Shown one piece after another: positions 18,798 to 27,833 of a stretch of 64,000 nucleotides of DNA. The notes under the pieces are model-generated. The model was not told where the DNA came from. It searched no databases and saw nothing but the letters and a program-made list of their open reading frames with translations. Every line of letters begins with the position of its first letter. Position 1 is the first letter of the stretch. The DNA is taken from the NCBI GenBank assembly GCA_019752295.1, contig JAIEMK010000011.1, positions 83,817 to 147,816 of the forward strand. The letters are read 5' to 3'. Made by a program: the position numbers and the translations under genes. Source of the DNA: Chitinophagaceae bacterium (GTDB taxonomy: Bacteria; Bacteroidota; Bacteroidia; Chitinophagales; Chitinophagaceae).

Positions 18798-19319
18798 CTA
18801 GTTTGAAATCACTACTGAATCAAAAAACGACTGAGCGTCTTCTTTTTTAGCAGCAGGATTTTTGGAAGTGTACAAAATCTGATGCATAATTACTCCATTA
18901 AAAAACATGTAGATAAATGCTTTTTTACCTTTAAACTGTTCGTTGGTAGAATTTGCACCATCGATATGCAGAAACAAGGAGCTTTTACCTTTAAACTGCT
19001 GAACAGAATCCGATACAATATCAGCACCTCCTAAAGAAGCGCCTAACTGACCTTTCACCATATCCCATATTCCATCGCCCAATCCGGCAATAGCGTCTTC
19101 TGTTAAACCCATTGGGGCCAGGTCAATAGCCAGTCCAATATAGTCGCTCGAGCTATCTACTTTGGCAGTATACAACTTCGGTCCGTTTGGAATCTCTTTC
19201 AACTCCGGCTTAGAAGGGAAAGTTACTTTTACTTTTTCTGAAAGATTTTGTTCAGTTGACTGAGCAAAGGAAGCTATAGATATACTGATAGCAATGATGA
19301 AGGAAAGGATTTGTTTCAT
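18798..19319 (-). CDS. Secreted protein of unknown function
   Basis: 173 residues with a clear signal peptide (about 1-20, ending ASFAQS). The mature part begins with VTFPSKPEL, and reads as a compact alpha/beta domain with a probable amphipathic helix (IAGLGDGIWDMVKGQLGASLGG) and a C-terminal FFDSV. I recall this type of small periplasmic protein in Chitinophagaceae but no function. It has its own terminator. The notable feature is its leader, which nearly duplicates that of rlmH. Confidence 0.75.
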   Translation of the reverse strand: MKQILSFIIAISISIASFAQSTEQNLSEKVKVTFPSKPELKEIPNGPKLYTAKVDSSSDYIGLAIDLAPMGLTEDAIAGLGDGIWDMVKGQLGASLGGADIVSDSVQQFKGKSSLFLHIDGANSTNEQFKGKKAFIYMFFNGVIMHQILYTSKNPAAKKEDAQSFFDSVVISN

Positions 19320-19330
19320 GTGTTTATTAA

Positions 19331-19402
19331 TTGATTTTGGTTACATGTAATTCGCTAACAAACATTTCAGTTGCTGATAAATCTTTGTGATGCTCATTTC
19401 AT
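19331..19402 (-). repeat. 72-bp leader repeat, copy 2 (upstream of secreted-protein gene)
   Basis: Inverted partner of 14286-14357 (67/72 identical; 19331-19373 identical over 43 bp). Read in gene sense it ends 11 bp before the ATG, and the sequence around the start, AACACATGAAA, is also shared. The two downstream proteins are unrelated. Confidence 0.9.
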
Positions 19403-19412
19403 ATTTTATTTT

Positions 19413-19473
19413 TTACGGCGAAAAATTAATACTTATTCAGTTGTAAAAGAAACAATATTAAATATTTCTTTAC
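19413..19473 (+). repeat. 61-bp direct repeat, left copy
   Basis: Identical over all 61 bp to 30459-30519, same orientation, 11,046 bp apart. It bounds the susCD island on the left. It starts TTACGGCGAAA, an 11-bp core also found (one mismatch) at 19661-19671. Confidence 0.93.
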
Positions 19474-19477
19474 ATTA

Positions 19478-19898
19478 CTGTCCGAGATAAAAAGGGAAGA
19501 TAAAAAAATGAGCCATATATTTTAAGATATGGCCCAAAACATATAGGTTTAGTTTACCACAACATAACCATATGAACAATAGTACAAATTTTTCTGGTAA
19601 TTCTGTTTTCGGACAGTTGATTTCTTTAATACCTGTTGCTAACTGTATTGCAAAGACAAATTAAGGCGAAAGTCTGGGCCTTTTCTAATCTAGCTAGTGT
19701 AATAAGGTTGCATCTATTTAACTACATCCATCTAAACTCTTTTTTAAAGAATCCGCTGAAGCATTACCAAGAAATAATGGCCCAAGAACTGAAATTGTTT
19801 GATGGGTGACACCCTGCTTTGCAGAAAAAAAAACATTTTAAATTAACTTGTATAGTAACCATTTTAAAAAATAGTTGTTACAGAATTATCTCGGACAG
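19478..19898. other. 421-bp segment bounded by 13-bp inverted repeats upstream of susC
   Basis: Ends are CTGTCCGAGATAA (19478-19490) and TTATCTCGGACAG (19886-19898), perfect inverted repeats. They are flanked by CATTA on the left and CATTG on the right, a 4/5 match that could be a target duplication. Inside are a hairpin at about 19513-19534 (GCCATAT/ATATGGC) and the 39-bp repeat at 19633. No ORF. It could be a non-autonomous element or a regulatory structure; I cannot decide. Confidence 0.45.
19633..19671 (+). repeat. 39-bp direct repeat, left copy
   Basis: Matches 30431-30469 at 38 of 39 positions in the same orientation. In the right copy it runs directly into the 61-bp repeat; here it does not, and the sequence diverges after TTAAGGCGAAA. 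Confidence 0.88.
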
Positions 19899-19954
19899 CA
19901 TTGATAAACAAATAATAAAAAAAAAAATTAATGATTATTCTCTATAATTAGTAC

Positions 19955-19981
19955 TTGATCGTGTTAATTTTTTTACTTTCG
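19955..19981 (+). promoter_or_regulatory. Possible susC promoter
   Basis: TTG at 19955-19957 and TACTTTCG at 19974-19981 resemble the Bacteroidota -33 (TTTG) and -7 (TAnnTTTG) elements, 32 bp before the susC ATG. The 16-bp spacing is slightly short and the -7 box has one mismatch, so this is tentative. Confidence 0.35.
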
Positions 19982-20013
19982 AGCAACTATACTTAAAACC
20001 AAACACTCTAATT

Positions 20014-23000
20014 ATGAGAAAACTCATGCTAGTTTTTCTATGCATTATTTTGACTATAAGTCAACTTATGGCACAAAACAAAACCTTAAAAGGTAAGGTA
20101 ACTGACGAAAAAGGCATTCCAATTCCTAATGCCTCAGTTCTTATTAAAGGCACCACAGTAGGAGCCGCAACTGGAACAGATGGAACCTTTTCTTTAACCG
20201 CTCCATCTTCAGCAAAAACTTTAGTGATTTCTTCCGTAGGTTTCAGTTCAAAAGAAATTGCAATTGGAAACAAAAACAACTTCGCGATTTCTCTGCAATC
20301 TTCCACTCAAAACCTAGATGAAGTGGTAGTTGTAGCTTATGGTACTCAAAAGAAAGCTACTTTAACGGGCGCTCAATCTTCTGTGAAAGGTTCTGAATTA
20401 GAAAACAAACCCTTCACTTCAGTAGACAAAGCTTTACAAGGTTCAGTAGTAGGCTTACAGTCTTCAGCTAGCTCAGGAGCACCTGGTGCTAGTCAACAAA
20501 TTAGAATCAGAGGTATCGGTTCTATTTCAGCTTCTGCAGAACCATTATGGGTTGTGGATGGTATACCAGTAAATTCTGGCACGGGCTCCTCTTTAGCTAC
20601 AACTTCTAATTTCCTGAGCACTTTAAATCCAAATGATATTGATAATATCACTGTTTTAAAAGATGCTGCCTCCTCTTCCATTTATGGTAGCCGTGCAGCA
20701 AATGGTGTGATTTTGGTGACTACCAAAAAAGGAAAATCTGGCGCCACTAAATTTAGATTCGACGCTGAAGGTGGCTCATCCAATACAGCCTATGCTAATA
20801 ACAAGTATCAACCACTTAATGCAGATCAATTTACTACTATCACCAAAGAAGGCTTGATAAATGCAGGATCTGCAACAAGTGCAAATGTGGATGCAATATT
20901 CAAGTCCAATTTTTTATCACAATTAACATATCCGACACCCGTTAATACTGATTGGCTTGCTGCTGTAACAAAAACCGGTTCACAAAAACAATTTAATTTG
21001 AGCGCATCAGGTGGTAATGAAAAAACTACTTACTTCCTTTCAGGAGGCTACTTTAAACAAGATGGTACAGCTATTGGATCTGATTTTCAAAGATGGAATG
21101 GGAATGCAAGAATAGAAAGTAAAGCCACTGAAAAATTAACAATTGGATATAATCTGAATGTTGGTGTTACAAATCAAAATACACCTTTAGCAGGCGGTGC
21201 CTTTGGTAATCCTGTATTAAGTGCTTTCTTTCTTTTACCTACCCTATCTCCTTATAAACCTGATGGAACATTGAACTATTTGACAGCTGATTTTACAAAA
21301 TCTTCTTTGTATAATACCGTTGCAGTAGCTAGTTTAGATAAACGTTTATTAAAGGGCGTTAGCTTAAGAGGTAGTGTTTTTGCTGAATACAAAATTCTGG
21401 AAAATTTACGTTTCAAAACTCAGTTTGGTGTTGATTACAATACATTGGAAGAAGAACAATATAACAACCCGTATTATGGTGATGGCTCAAGCAGAAATGG
21501 TAGATCTTTTTCTTATTATTCAAGATATATGAACTGGGATTGGGTTAACACTTTGGATTTTAAACAAAACTTATTAAAGTCTGGTGATTTGACTTTGAAT
21601 TTGAAACTAGGTTATGAATCTCAGTTAAATAAAGGATATTTTACGCAAGTACAAAACTCGAATTTTCCTCCAACAACAGCTCTAACTGTAGCATCCATCG
21701 GTGCAACTCCAGTAACTGCAAATTCAACTGGATCTGATTACTCTTTTGTTGGTGCATTCTCTTCGGCCAATATTAATTACAAAGACAAGTATTTAGTTTC
21801 AGGTAGTTTCCGAAATGATGGTTCATCGAGATTTGGAGTAAATAATAGGTATGGTAACTTCTGGTCAATCGGCGGTAGCTGGAATATTGATAGGGAAAAA
21901 TTTATGGAAAGAATAAAGGCCATATCCTCATTAAAATTAAGAGCTTCATATGGATCAAATGGTAATGCTGGTATTGGAAATTACGATGCATTGCCTTTAT
22001 ATGGTTATGGTTACAACTATAATGCTAACCCTGGGAGTGCTCCAAGTCAGCCAGGAAATATAAACCTAACATGGGAAACAAATAAACCTATTGATGTAGG
22101 AATCGATTTTGGCATTTTGAAGAACCGAGTAACATTTACAATTGATTATTATAAAAGAGCAACCAGCTCTTTACTATTAGCAGCACCTTTACCGCCTTCA
22201 ACAGGTTTCACAAGTGTGAATAAGAATGTAGGTTCAATGGTGAATAAAGGAATCGAATTCTCTGTGAGTGCTTTACCAGTGATGACTAAAAATTTCCAAT
22301 GGAATATTACTTTTAACATTGCCAATAATAAAAATGAAGTTACTTCTTTGGTTAACAACGCAGATATCCTTTCTGGTAGTAATATTCGTAGGGTAGGGTT
22401 TGATTTCCAAACCTTCTATGCACGATTATATGCTGGTGTAGATCCTGCAAATGGTGATCCACTTTGGTTTATGGATGGAACAAAAACCACTACAACTAAT
22501 AATTATAATTTAGCGGTTCGCCAACCTTATCAAACAGCTTCCCCAAAGATCTTCGGGGGCCTTGGTAACACTTTTAAATACAAAGGTTTTAGCATAAGTG
22601 CTAATTTCTACTTCAACTTTGGAAATTATTTACAAGACTCATGGGGTGCTTATTATAACGGTGCGGGTTTCGGCGGATCATTTAATAAGGTACAAAGAAT
22701 CATGGATAGATGGACTACTCCTGGTCAAAATACTGATATTCCAAAATACGTTTACGGTGGAAATAAAAATGCTCAAAACTTTTCTACTTTCTATTTAGTA
22801 AAAGGCGATTATATAAGATTGAGAGATATTACTTTAGGATATGACCTACCTAAGAAAGTTTCTGATAAACTTCATCTTAGTACGCTTCATATTTATGTAA
22901 GAGGTACCAATCTTTGGACATGGGTAGCTGATTCAAACATGCCCTTTGATCCAGAACAAGGTGTTGGAAGTGCAACTAACTTAACTGTTTTTATTCCGAA

Positions 23001-23034
23001 AACAGTTACTGCAGGACTTAATATCGCTTTTTAA
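20014..23034 (+). CDS. SusC/RagA family TonB-linked outer membrane protein
   Basis: 1006 residues. The signal peptide (1-20) is followed by a carboxypeptidase-regulatory-like domain (about 24-95, KGKVTDEKGIPIPNASVLIKGT), a TonB box-like stretch (DEVVVVAYGTQKK), the plug domain (about 112-225, ending with ANGVILVTTKKGK) and a long beta barrel. It imports a nutrient in partnership with the lipoprotein encoded next, powered by TonB. There is no N-terminal STN domain and no sigma/anti-sigma pair nearby, so trans-envelope sigma signalling is unlikely. Neighbouring amidase and S9 peptidase genes hint at a nitrogenous or peptide substrate, but that is only inference. Confidence 0.95.
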   Translation: MRKLMLVFLCIILTISQLMAQNKTLKGKVTDEKGIPIPNASVLIKGTTVGAATGTDGTFSLTAPSSAKTLVISSVGFSSKEIAIGNKNNFAISLQSSTQNLDEVVVVAYGTQKKATLTGAQSSVKGSELENKPFTSVDKALQGSVVGLQSSASSGAPGASQQIRIRGIGSISASAEPLWVVDGIPVNSGTGSSLATTSNFLSTLNPNDIDNITVLKDAASSSIYGSRAANGVILVTTKKGKSGATKFRFDAEGGSSNTAYANNKYQPLNADQFTTITKEGLINAGSATSANVDAIFKSNFLSQLTYPTPVNTDWLAAVTKTGSQKQFNLSASGGNEKTTYFLSGGYFKQDGTAIGSDFQRWNGNARIESKATEKLTIGYNLNVGVTNQNTPLAGGAFGNPVLSAFFLLPTLSPYKPDGTLNYLTADFTKSSLYNTVAVASLDKRLLKGVSLRGSVFAEYKILENLRFKTQFGVDYNTLEEEQYNNPYYGDGSSRNGRSFSYYSRYMNWDWVNTLDFKQNLLKSGDLTLNLKLGYESQLNKGYFTQVQNSNFPPTTALTVASIGATPVTANSTGSDYSFVGAFSSANINYKDKYLVSGSFRNDGSSRFGVNNRYGNFWSIGGSWNIDREKFMERIKAISSLKLRASYGSNGNAGIGNYDALPLYGYGYNYNANPGSAPSQPGNINLTWETNKPIDVGIDFGILKNRVTFTIDYYKRATSSLLLAAPLPPSTGFTSVNKNVGSMVNKGIEFSVSALPVMTKNFQWNITFNIANNKNEVTSLVNNADILSGSNIRRVGFDFQTFYARLYAGVDPANGDPLWFMDGTKTTTTNNYNLAVRQPYQTASPKIFGGLGNTFKYKGFSISANFYFNFGNYLQDSWGAYYNGAGFGGSFNKVQRIMDRWTTPGQNTDIPKYVYGGNKNAQNFSTFYLVKGDYIRLRDITLGYDLPKKVSDKLHLSTLHIYVRGTNLWTWVADSNMPFDPEQGVGSATNLTVFIPKTVTAGLNIAF

Positions 23035-23064
23035 AAAAAATTGAGAACACTTAAAATAATAAGT

Positions 23065-24465
23065 ATGAAAAACTTAATAAGTAAATCATTCACAATAGTT
23101 TTACTTCTTGTCTTTTTTTCAAGCTGTAAAAAAGATTTTCTAGATAGATCACCTTATACCTCATTAACTCCCACTCAAGCATTGGGCACTGAAGCAGATT
23201 TGCAAGTGGCATTAAGAGGTGCGTATGCAGGTTTACGTAATTCCGATTTATTCGGAAGAACTGTTCCTGTAGCAGGAGATGAATATTCAGATAATGTATA
23301 CGTTTCTGTAAAAAACTCAGGTAGGTATATCCAATTTAATACCTATGCTATTACTGTTGCAGATGGAAACGTAGGTGGTTTTTGGACGGCAGCCTATTCT
23401 ACCATTCTGAGAGCCAATAACATTATTAACTCACCACTCACTGGCACTGCAAATATTACTCAATATAAGGGTGAAGCATATGCAATTAGAGCATTATGTT
23501 ATTTTTATCTGGTAAGATATTATGCAAAACCATTTACAGATGACCCCACTTCATTGGGTGTACCAATAGTTTTAACAAATGATGTAACCCAACAAGCTCC
23601 TAGAAATACTGTAGCTGAAGTGTATACACAAATTTTAGCTGATTTAGATAAGGCTTATACTAATATTACAATGTATAATGGTTCAATTCAGTTTAGCAAA
23701 TATGCAGCAAAGGCATTGCAAGCAAAAGTTTACCTATACAAGGGTGATAACACTAGTGCAAAAACAGCTGCGTTAGATGTGATAAATAACAGTGGATTTA
23801 CAGCAATAACAACTGCAAATTGGGCAAGTTATTGGGGGAATGGCTCGCCAAGAACTGATAAGTTAGAAACACTATTTGAAGTTTCATCAGATGGAATTAA
23901 TAATAATGGTTTTGATGCATTAACCAATATTTACAATCAAGCTGGATACGGTGATCTTTTGTGTGCTGATGATCTCTATGCTTCTTATTCCTCTACAGAT
24001 ATTCGTAGAACAGCAGGTTTTACAACTGGTACTCGTGGAGGATTACCCGCAATTTTTGTTCAAAAATATAAGAATCCAAATGGTTCAGCTAATCCTGACA
24101 ATACTAAGATCTTACGTTTGAGTGATGTTTACTTGATTGCTTCTGAGGCCTCATTGCCTGCAGATGAAGCTTCTTCAAAAACATACTTAAATTATATTGC
24201 AACAAATCGAGACGCATCATTTACTGGATACACCTCAACAGGGGCAGTACTATTATCAAATATTATCACTGAAAGAAGAAAAGAAATGGCCTTTGAAGGA
24301 GATCGTTATGGTGATATGAATCGATTGAAAAAAGATATTACTAGAGCAACTAACTTCCCTTCAACAGCTCTTACTTTACCTTATTCTGATACAAGAAGAT
24401 TATTTCCTATACCACAAGCTGAATTAGATCCTAATCCGAACATGAAACAAAACCCTGGATACTAA
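23065..24465 (+). CDS. SusD/RagB family nutrient-binding outer membrane lipoprotein
   Basis: 466 residues from the ATG at 23065; an upstream TTG at 23041 would add eight residues before the signal peptide and is less likely. Lipoprotein signal with lipobox Cys in VFFSSCKK. TPR-like SusD N-terminal region (about 75-330, e.g. IRALCYFYLVRYYA) and C-terminal SusD domain with ITERRKEMAFEGDRYGDM and the final PIPQAELDPNPNMKQNPGY, all family hallmarks. It forms the lid of the SusC transporter. It starts 30 bp after susC and ends at a strong terminator. Confidence 0.96.
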   Translation: MKNLISKSFTIVLLLVFFSSCKKDFLDRSPYTSLTPTQALGTEADLQVALRGAYAGLRNSDLFGRTVPVAGDEYSDNVYVSVKNSGRYIQFNTYAITVADGNVGGFWTAAYSTILRANNIINSPLTGTANITQYKGEAYAIRALCYFYLVRYYAKPFTDDPTSLGVPIVLTNDVTQQAPRNTVAEVYTQILADLDKAYTNITMYNGSIQFSKYAAKALQAKVYLYKGDNTSAKTAALDVINNSGFTAITTANWASYWGNGSPRTDKLETLFEVSSDGINNNGFDALTNIYNQAGYGDLLCADDLYASYSSTDIRRTAGFTTGTRGGLPAIFVQKYKNPNGSANPDNTKILRLSDVYLIASEASLPADEASSKTYLNYIATNRDASFTGYTSTGAVLLSNIITERRKEMAFEGDRYGDMNRLKKDITRATNFPSTALTLPYSDTRRLFPIPQAELDPNPNMKQNPGY

Positions 24466-24492
24466 GTTTTTTTCTCTTGTTGTTCCTTACAA

Positions 24493-24520
24493 AAAATAGC
24501 CGGTGTAAGCCGGCTATTTT
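24493..24520. terminator. Bidirectional terminator between susD and the amidase gene
   Basis: Perfect stem ATAGCCGG/CCGGCTAT with loop TGTAAG, A-run on the left and T-run on the right, placed between the two convergent genes. Confidence 0.88.
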
Positions 24521-24523
24521 CAT

Positions 24524-26149
24524 TTAGTAAAGTGTAAGTAAAAAAGTCGGTGCCTTTCGCATATTTGTTGCTTGTTCATAAGCATATGCTAATGAAATAA
24601 TTGTTGCTTCTTGATAGGCACTGGCAACAAAAGAAAGCCCAACAGATAAACCATTGATCTCGCCCATTGGCACTGTAATATGAGGATATCCAGCCATTGC
24701 AGCTGGTGGACAAAAATAAAACCCTGGATCTGAATCTCCATTAATCAGATCTATTGGAGTAGCAGGTCCGTAACTAGTTCCTACAATAGCATCCAATTTA
24801 TTTTCTTGCAAAATGGTATCAATGATTTTCCTACTGCTAAGTGTTTTCTTTAATGCTTCAACATACTCTTTACTCATGAGGTCAGCCTTGGCCTCGCTAC
24901 TTTCTAAAGTTTCCTGTTTAAAGTATGGCATGGCTTTAGGCGCTTCTTTTTTATTAAATGCAATAACATCAGCTAATGATTTAACACTTGCATTTTCTCC
25001 AGAAAGATATTTATTCAGCCCGTCTTTAAACTCATATTGCAAAATCGTAAACTCTGCTTCACCAAGCGGATTGGTCTGCTTGAGTAATTCAATTTCTATA
25101 ATAGTAGCGCCTTGTTTTTTTAATTCATCGATCGCTTGTTGATACAAAGCTACTACCCCTTCGTGCTTGGCTTTTAAGAAAGATTTTTCAATTCCAATTC
25201 GTTTATTTTTTAAAGAAGTATTATCTAAAAATTTTGTGTAATCTTTTTCTGCTTTACCCTTACTATCAATAGTTATTGAATCTTCATTATCAACACCGGC
25301 TAACACACCCAATAAAATGGCAGCATCTTTTACAGTTCTTGCCATTGGCCCCGCTGTATCTTGGGTTTTTGATATAGGGATAATGCCACTCCTACTTAAT
25401 AAACCAACAGTTGGTTTAATACCTACAATACCACAAAAAGACGAAGGCGCTATCACCGAACCATCCGTTTCTGTTCCGATCGCAACTGCACAAAGATTTG
25501 AAGATACTGCTGAACCAGATCCAGAACTTGAACCTGACGGTGAACGATCTAGATAATATGGATTTTTGGTTTGTCCACCCCGACTACTCCAACCACTACT
25601 TGATCTATTTGAACGAAAGTTAGCCCATTCACTCAAATTGGTTTTTCCTAAGATGACAGCACCTGCTTCGCGAAGTTGCTTAACGATAAATGCATCTGCT
25701 TTTGCCTTATTACCAACTAGTGCAAGAGAACCAGCTGTAGTCATCATCTTGTCTCCTGTATTAATATTATCCTTTATCAGAACAGGAATACCGTGTAAAG
25801 GGCCTCGAATTTTACCATCTTTTCTTTCCTTATCCATTGCTTCTGCAATACTAATTGCATCTGGATTTAACTCAATCACAGCATGAAGCATTGGACCATT
25901 TTTATCAATTTTATCAATTCGTTTCAGATAAAGTTTTGTAATATCTTTTGAAGTAAGCGATCCTTCTTGCATTTTTTTCTGTAAAAGATCAATGCTGACT
26001 TCCTTTAACTCAAAATGATCGGTATTATAATTTTGATTTTTAGAATCAGATGTTTTTACAGATTCATTACAAGCTACTACCCCTAAACCAGTTAAACTGA
26101 TACTTGCTAGAGAACTATTTTTAAGAAAGTTTCTTCTGTTCATTTTCAT
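24524..26149 (-). CDS. Amidase (amidase-signature family), predicted Tat-exported lipoprotein
   Basis: 541 residues. The N-terminus has a twin-arginine motif (MNRRNFLKNS) and then a hydrophobic stretch ending in a lipobox-like GVVAC, suggesting Tat export and lipidation. The catalytic Ser-cisSer-Lys triad is visible: Lys in PVLIKDNINTGD and serines in SGSSSGSGSAVSS, with the GTETDGSVIAPSSFCG signature. It hydrolyses amide bonds; the substrate is unknown. It converges on susD and is followed on its strand by nothing else, while the S9 remnant lies upstream. A role in processing the SusCD ligand is inference. Confidence 0.92.
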   Translation of the reverse strand: MKMNRRNFLKNSSLASISLTGLGVVACNESVKTSDSKNQNYNTDHFELKEVSIDLLQKKMQEGSLTSKDITKLYLKRIDKIDKNGPMLHAVIELNPDAISIAEAMDKERKDGKIRGPLHGIPVLIKDNINTGDKMMTTAGSLALVGNKAKADAFIVKQLREAGAVILGKTNLSEWANFRSNRSSSGWSSRGGQTKNPYYLDRSPSGSSSGSGSAVSSNLCAVAIGTETDGSVIAPSSFCGIVGIKPTVGLLSRSGIIPISKTQDTAGPMARTVKDAAILLGVLAGVDNEDSITIDSKGKAEKDYTKFLDNTSLKNKRIGIEKSFLKAKHEGVVALYQQAIDELKKQGATIIEIELLKQTNPLGEAEFTILQYEFKDGLNKYLSGENASVKSLADVIAFNKKEAPKAMPYFKQETLESSEAKADLMSKEYVEALKKTLSSRKIIDTILQENKLDAIVGTSYGPATPIDLINGDSDPGFYFCPPAAMAGYPHITVPMGEINGLSVGLSFVASAYQEATIISLAYAYEQATNMRKAPTFLLTLY

Positions 26150-26204
26150 TGCTTAAGATTAATTTAATAGTATTACTGAAAAAAAATAGACATTTATCAC
26201 CTAC

Positions 26205-27583
26205 TTATTTTAAAAATTTATCCATGTTTTTCCAAGGTACGCCTAATTCATTATCATATTGCATGCTGTATTGATCAATAGCCTATAATGAGGAAACCAT
26301 TGCCACACCTGCTCCGCTAGAAGCTGCTTTAAATCTAGTATCGGAAGCAATCATATAATCTGTCATAATTCCTCCATAACTCCATCCACAAATTTCCAGC
26401 TAACAGGATTAGCAATTCCTTTTTCAATTATAAAATCAACTGCACTAGTAATATCTTTTACTTCTTTATTACCCCAATCGGCACTAATTGTTTTCGAATA
26501 TTCCCAACCACATCCACTGCTTCCTCGATAATTTACTCCAACAACAGCATATCCTGCTGCCGCTAACATTTGACGAGTTAGATCAATACCATATTCATCC
26601 TGTGCTGTAGGACCACCATGAATATAAAAGCTAGTAGGTAGTTTTTGACTTGCTGGAATATTCGAAGGTCTTAATAAAATACTGGAAACAATATTTCCAT
26701 CTTTTGCTTTTGAAGTAAATCCCTCTGTAGTGGCCAGTTCTAACGGTGCTACAAAATCTTCTTGATGTTTGGTGAGCCTCCTGGTATTGCCATTTTCCAT
26801 AGCATATATTTTATTGGGCAATTGAGGCTCGCTCATAATAACCAACCAATTATTGGCAGATTGTGCTTGCAATGCACTAAAGCTTTTTTTACCGCCTACA
26901 ATTTTTGTTAGCACACCTGATTTGATATTGAATTGCTCCAAGAAACTTTCTCGATCATCTGCAACCAACACAGCGATACAAGTTCCGTCTTTAGAAAACT
27001 TAAAATTACTAATGGGCCGATCTAAATTTTTGGATAATATTTTAGGTTCGCCACTAACAAGATTTATCAAGGTTAAATAATATTCTTCATAAGCAGTATA
27101 GCGTTCAGAGGTGCTACTTGCATAGGCTAGCATTTTACTATTAGAACTCCAAACAGGATTATTGTCAGTCCCTTTCCAATTAGTTAATTTTTTAGCGATT
27201 GCATTTGGCTGAGCATCCATCACAAAAATATCAGAGTTAATATTTCTATCCGGATCCTCAGTATGGTTACTTACAAAAGCAATTTGTTTGCCATACGGAC
27301 TAAATACAGCAGCCGCTTCATCATAGGGCCCTGAAGTATTGGTTAATTGTACGGATTGTTTACCATCCCAACTAACCATCCAATGATCTGTGTTCCTTTT
27401 ATTTAATACAGAATCAATCGTAGTTAGGGTATAAGCGATCCAGTTGCACTCAGGCGAAATTTGAGGGTCACCAATGGATTGAAGTCTGTATACATCTGAA
27501 GGTTTTAGTTTTCTTTTCGCAGTATTTTGTTCAAAAACAAAAAACGGAAGTATACCTACTACAGATAAAAAGATCCTACGCAT
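26205..27583 (-). pseudogene. S9 family (prolyl oligopeptidase-like) peptidase, disrupted
   Basis: From ATG 27583 (MRRIFLSVVGIL) the frame encodes a PD40-type propeller and enters the S9 alpha/beta hydrolase domain (SFYIHGGPTAQDEYG, VVGVNYRGSSGCGWEYSKT). It then shifts frame just after KGIANPV and stops at 26363. The other frame continues the homology as LEICGWSYGGIMTDYM, including the catalytic Ser motif GWSYGG, then SSGAGVAMVSSL, a TAG in place of a Tyr codon, AIDQYSMQYDNELGVPWKN and a stop at 26205. The Asp and His end of the catalytic domain is missing. So there are three lesions: frameshift, nonsense and 3' truncation. A sequencing error could explain one, not all three. Confidence 0.88.
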
Positions 27584-27788
27584 ATGATAGTTTTGAATTA
27601 AATCTAGGATACAACATAGGAGAACCATTAATATCCGGATGATAGCCGATTGGAATTAGGGTTCTGTTGTCATCATAAAATTCCAGATTTTTAGTAGCAC
27701 CGTCATTTCCGGCATATTTACCTTTATTTAATTGTGCCTTACCCAAAAATGAAATTAATAGGCAAAGAACAACGACCATCTTTTTCAT
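27576..27788 (-). CDS. Short secreted protein or gene remnant, 70 residues
   Basis: A clear signal peptide (about 1-19, MKKMVVVLCLLISFLGKAQ) is followed by only 51 residues (including DDNRTLIPIGYHPDINGSPM) that look like the start of a larger domain. The stop overlaps the first codons of the broken S9 peptidase by 8 bp. I do not recognise the family. Given the decayed neighbour, it is more likely a truncated remnant of a longer exported protein than a functional small protein. Confidence 0.45.
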   Translation of the reverse strand: MKKMVVVLCLLISFLGKAQLNKGKYAGNDGATKNLEFYDDNRTLIPIGYHPDINGSPMLYPRFNSKLSYA

Positions 27789-27833
27789 AGAACAATCAAT
27801 TTATTCCTGACTAATCAAAAAGTAGTACTAAAG

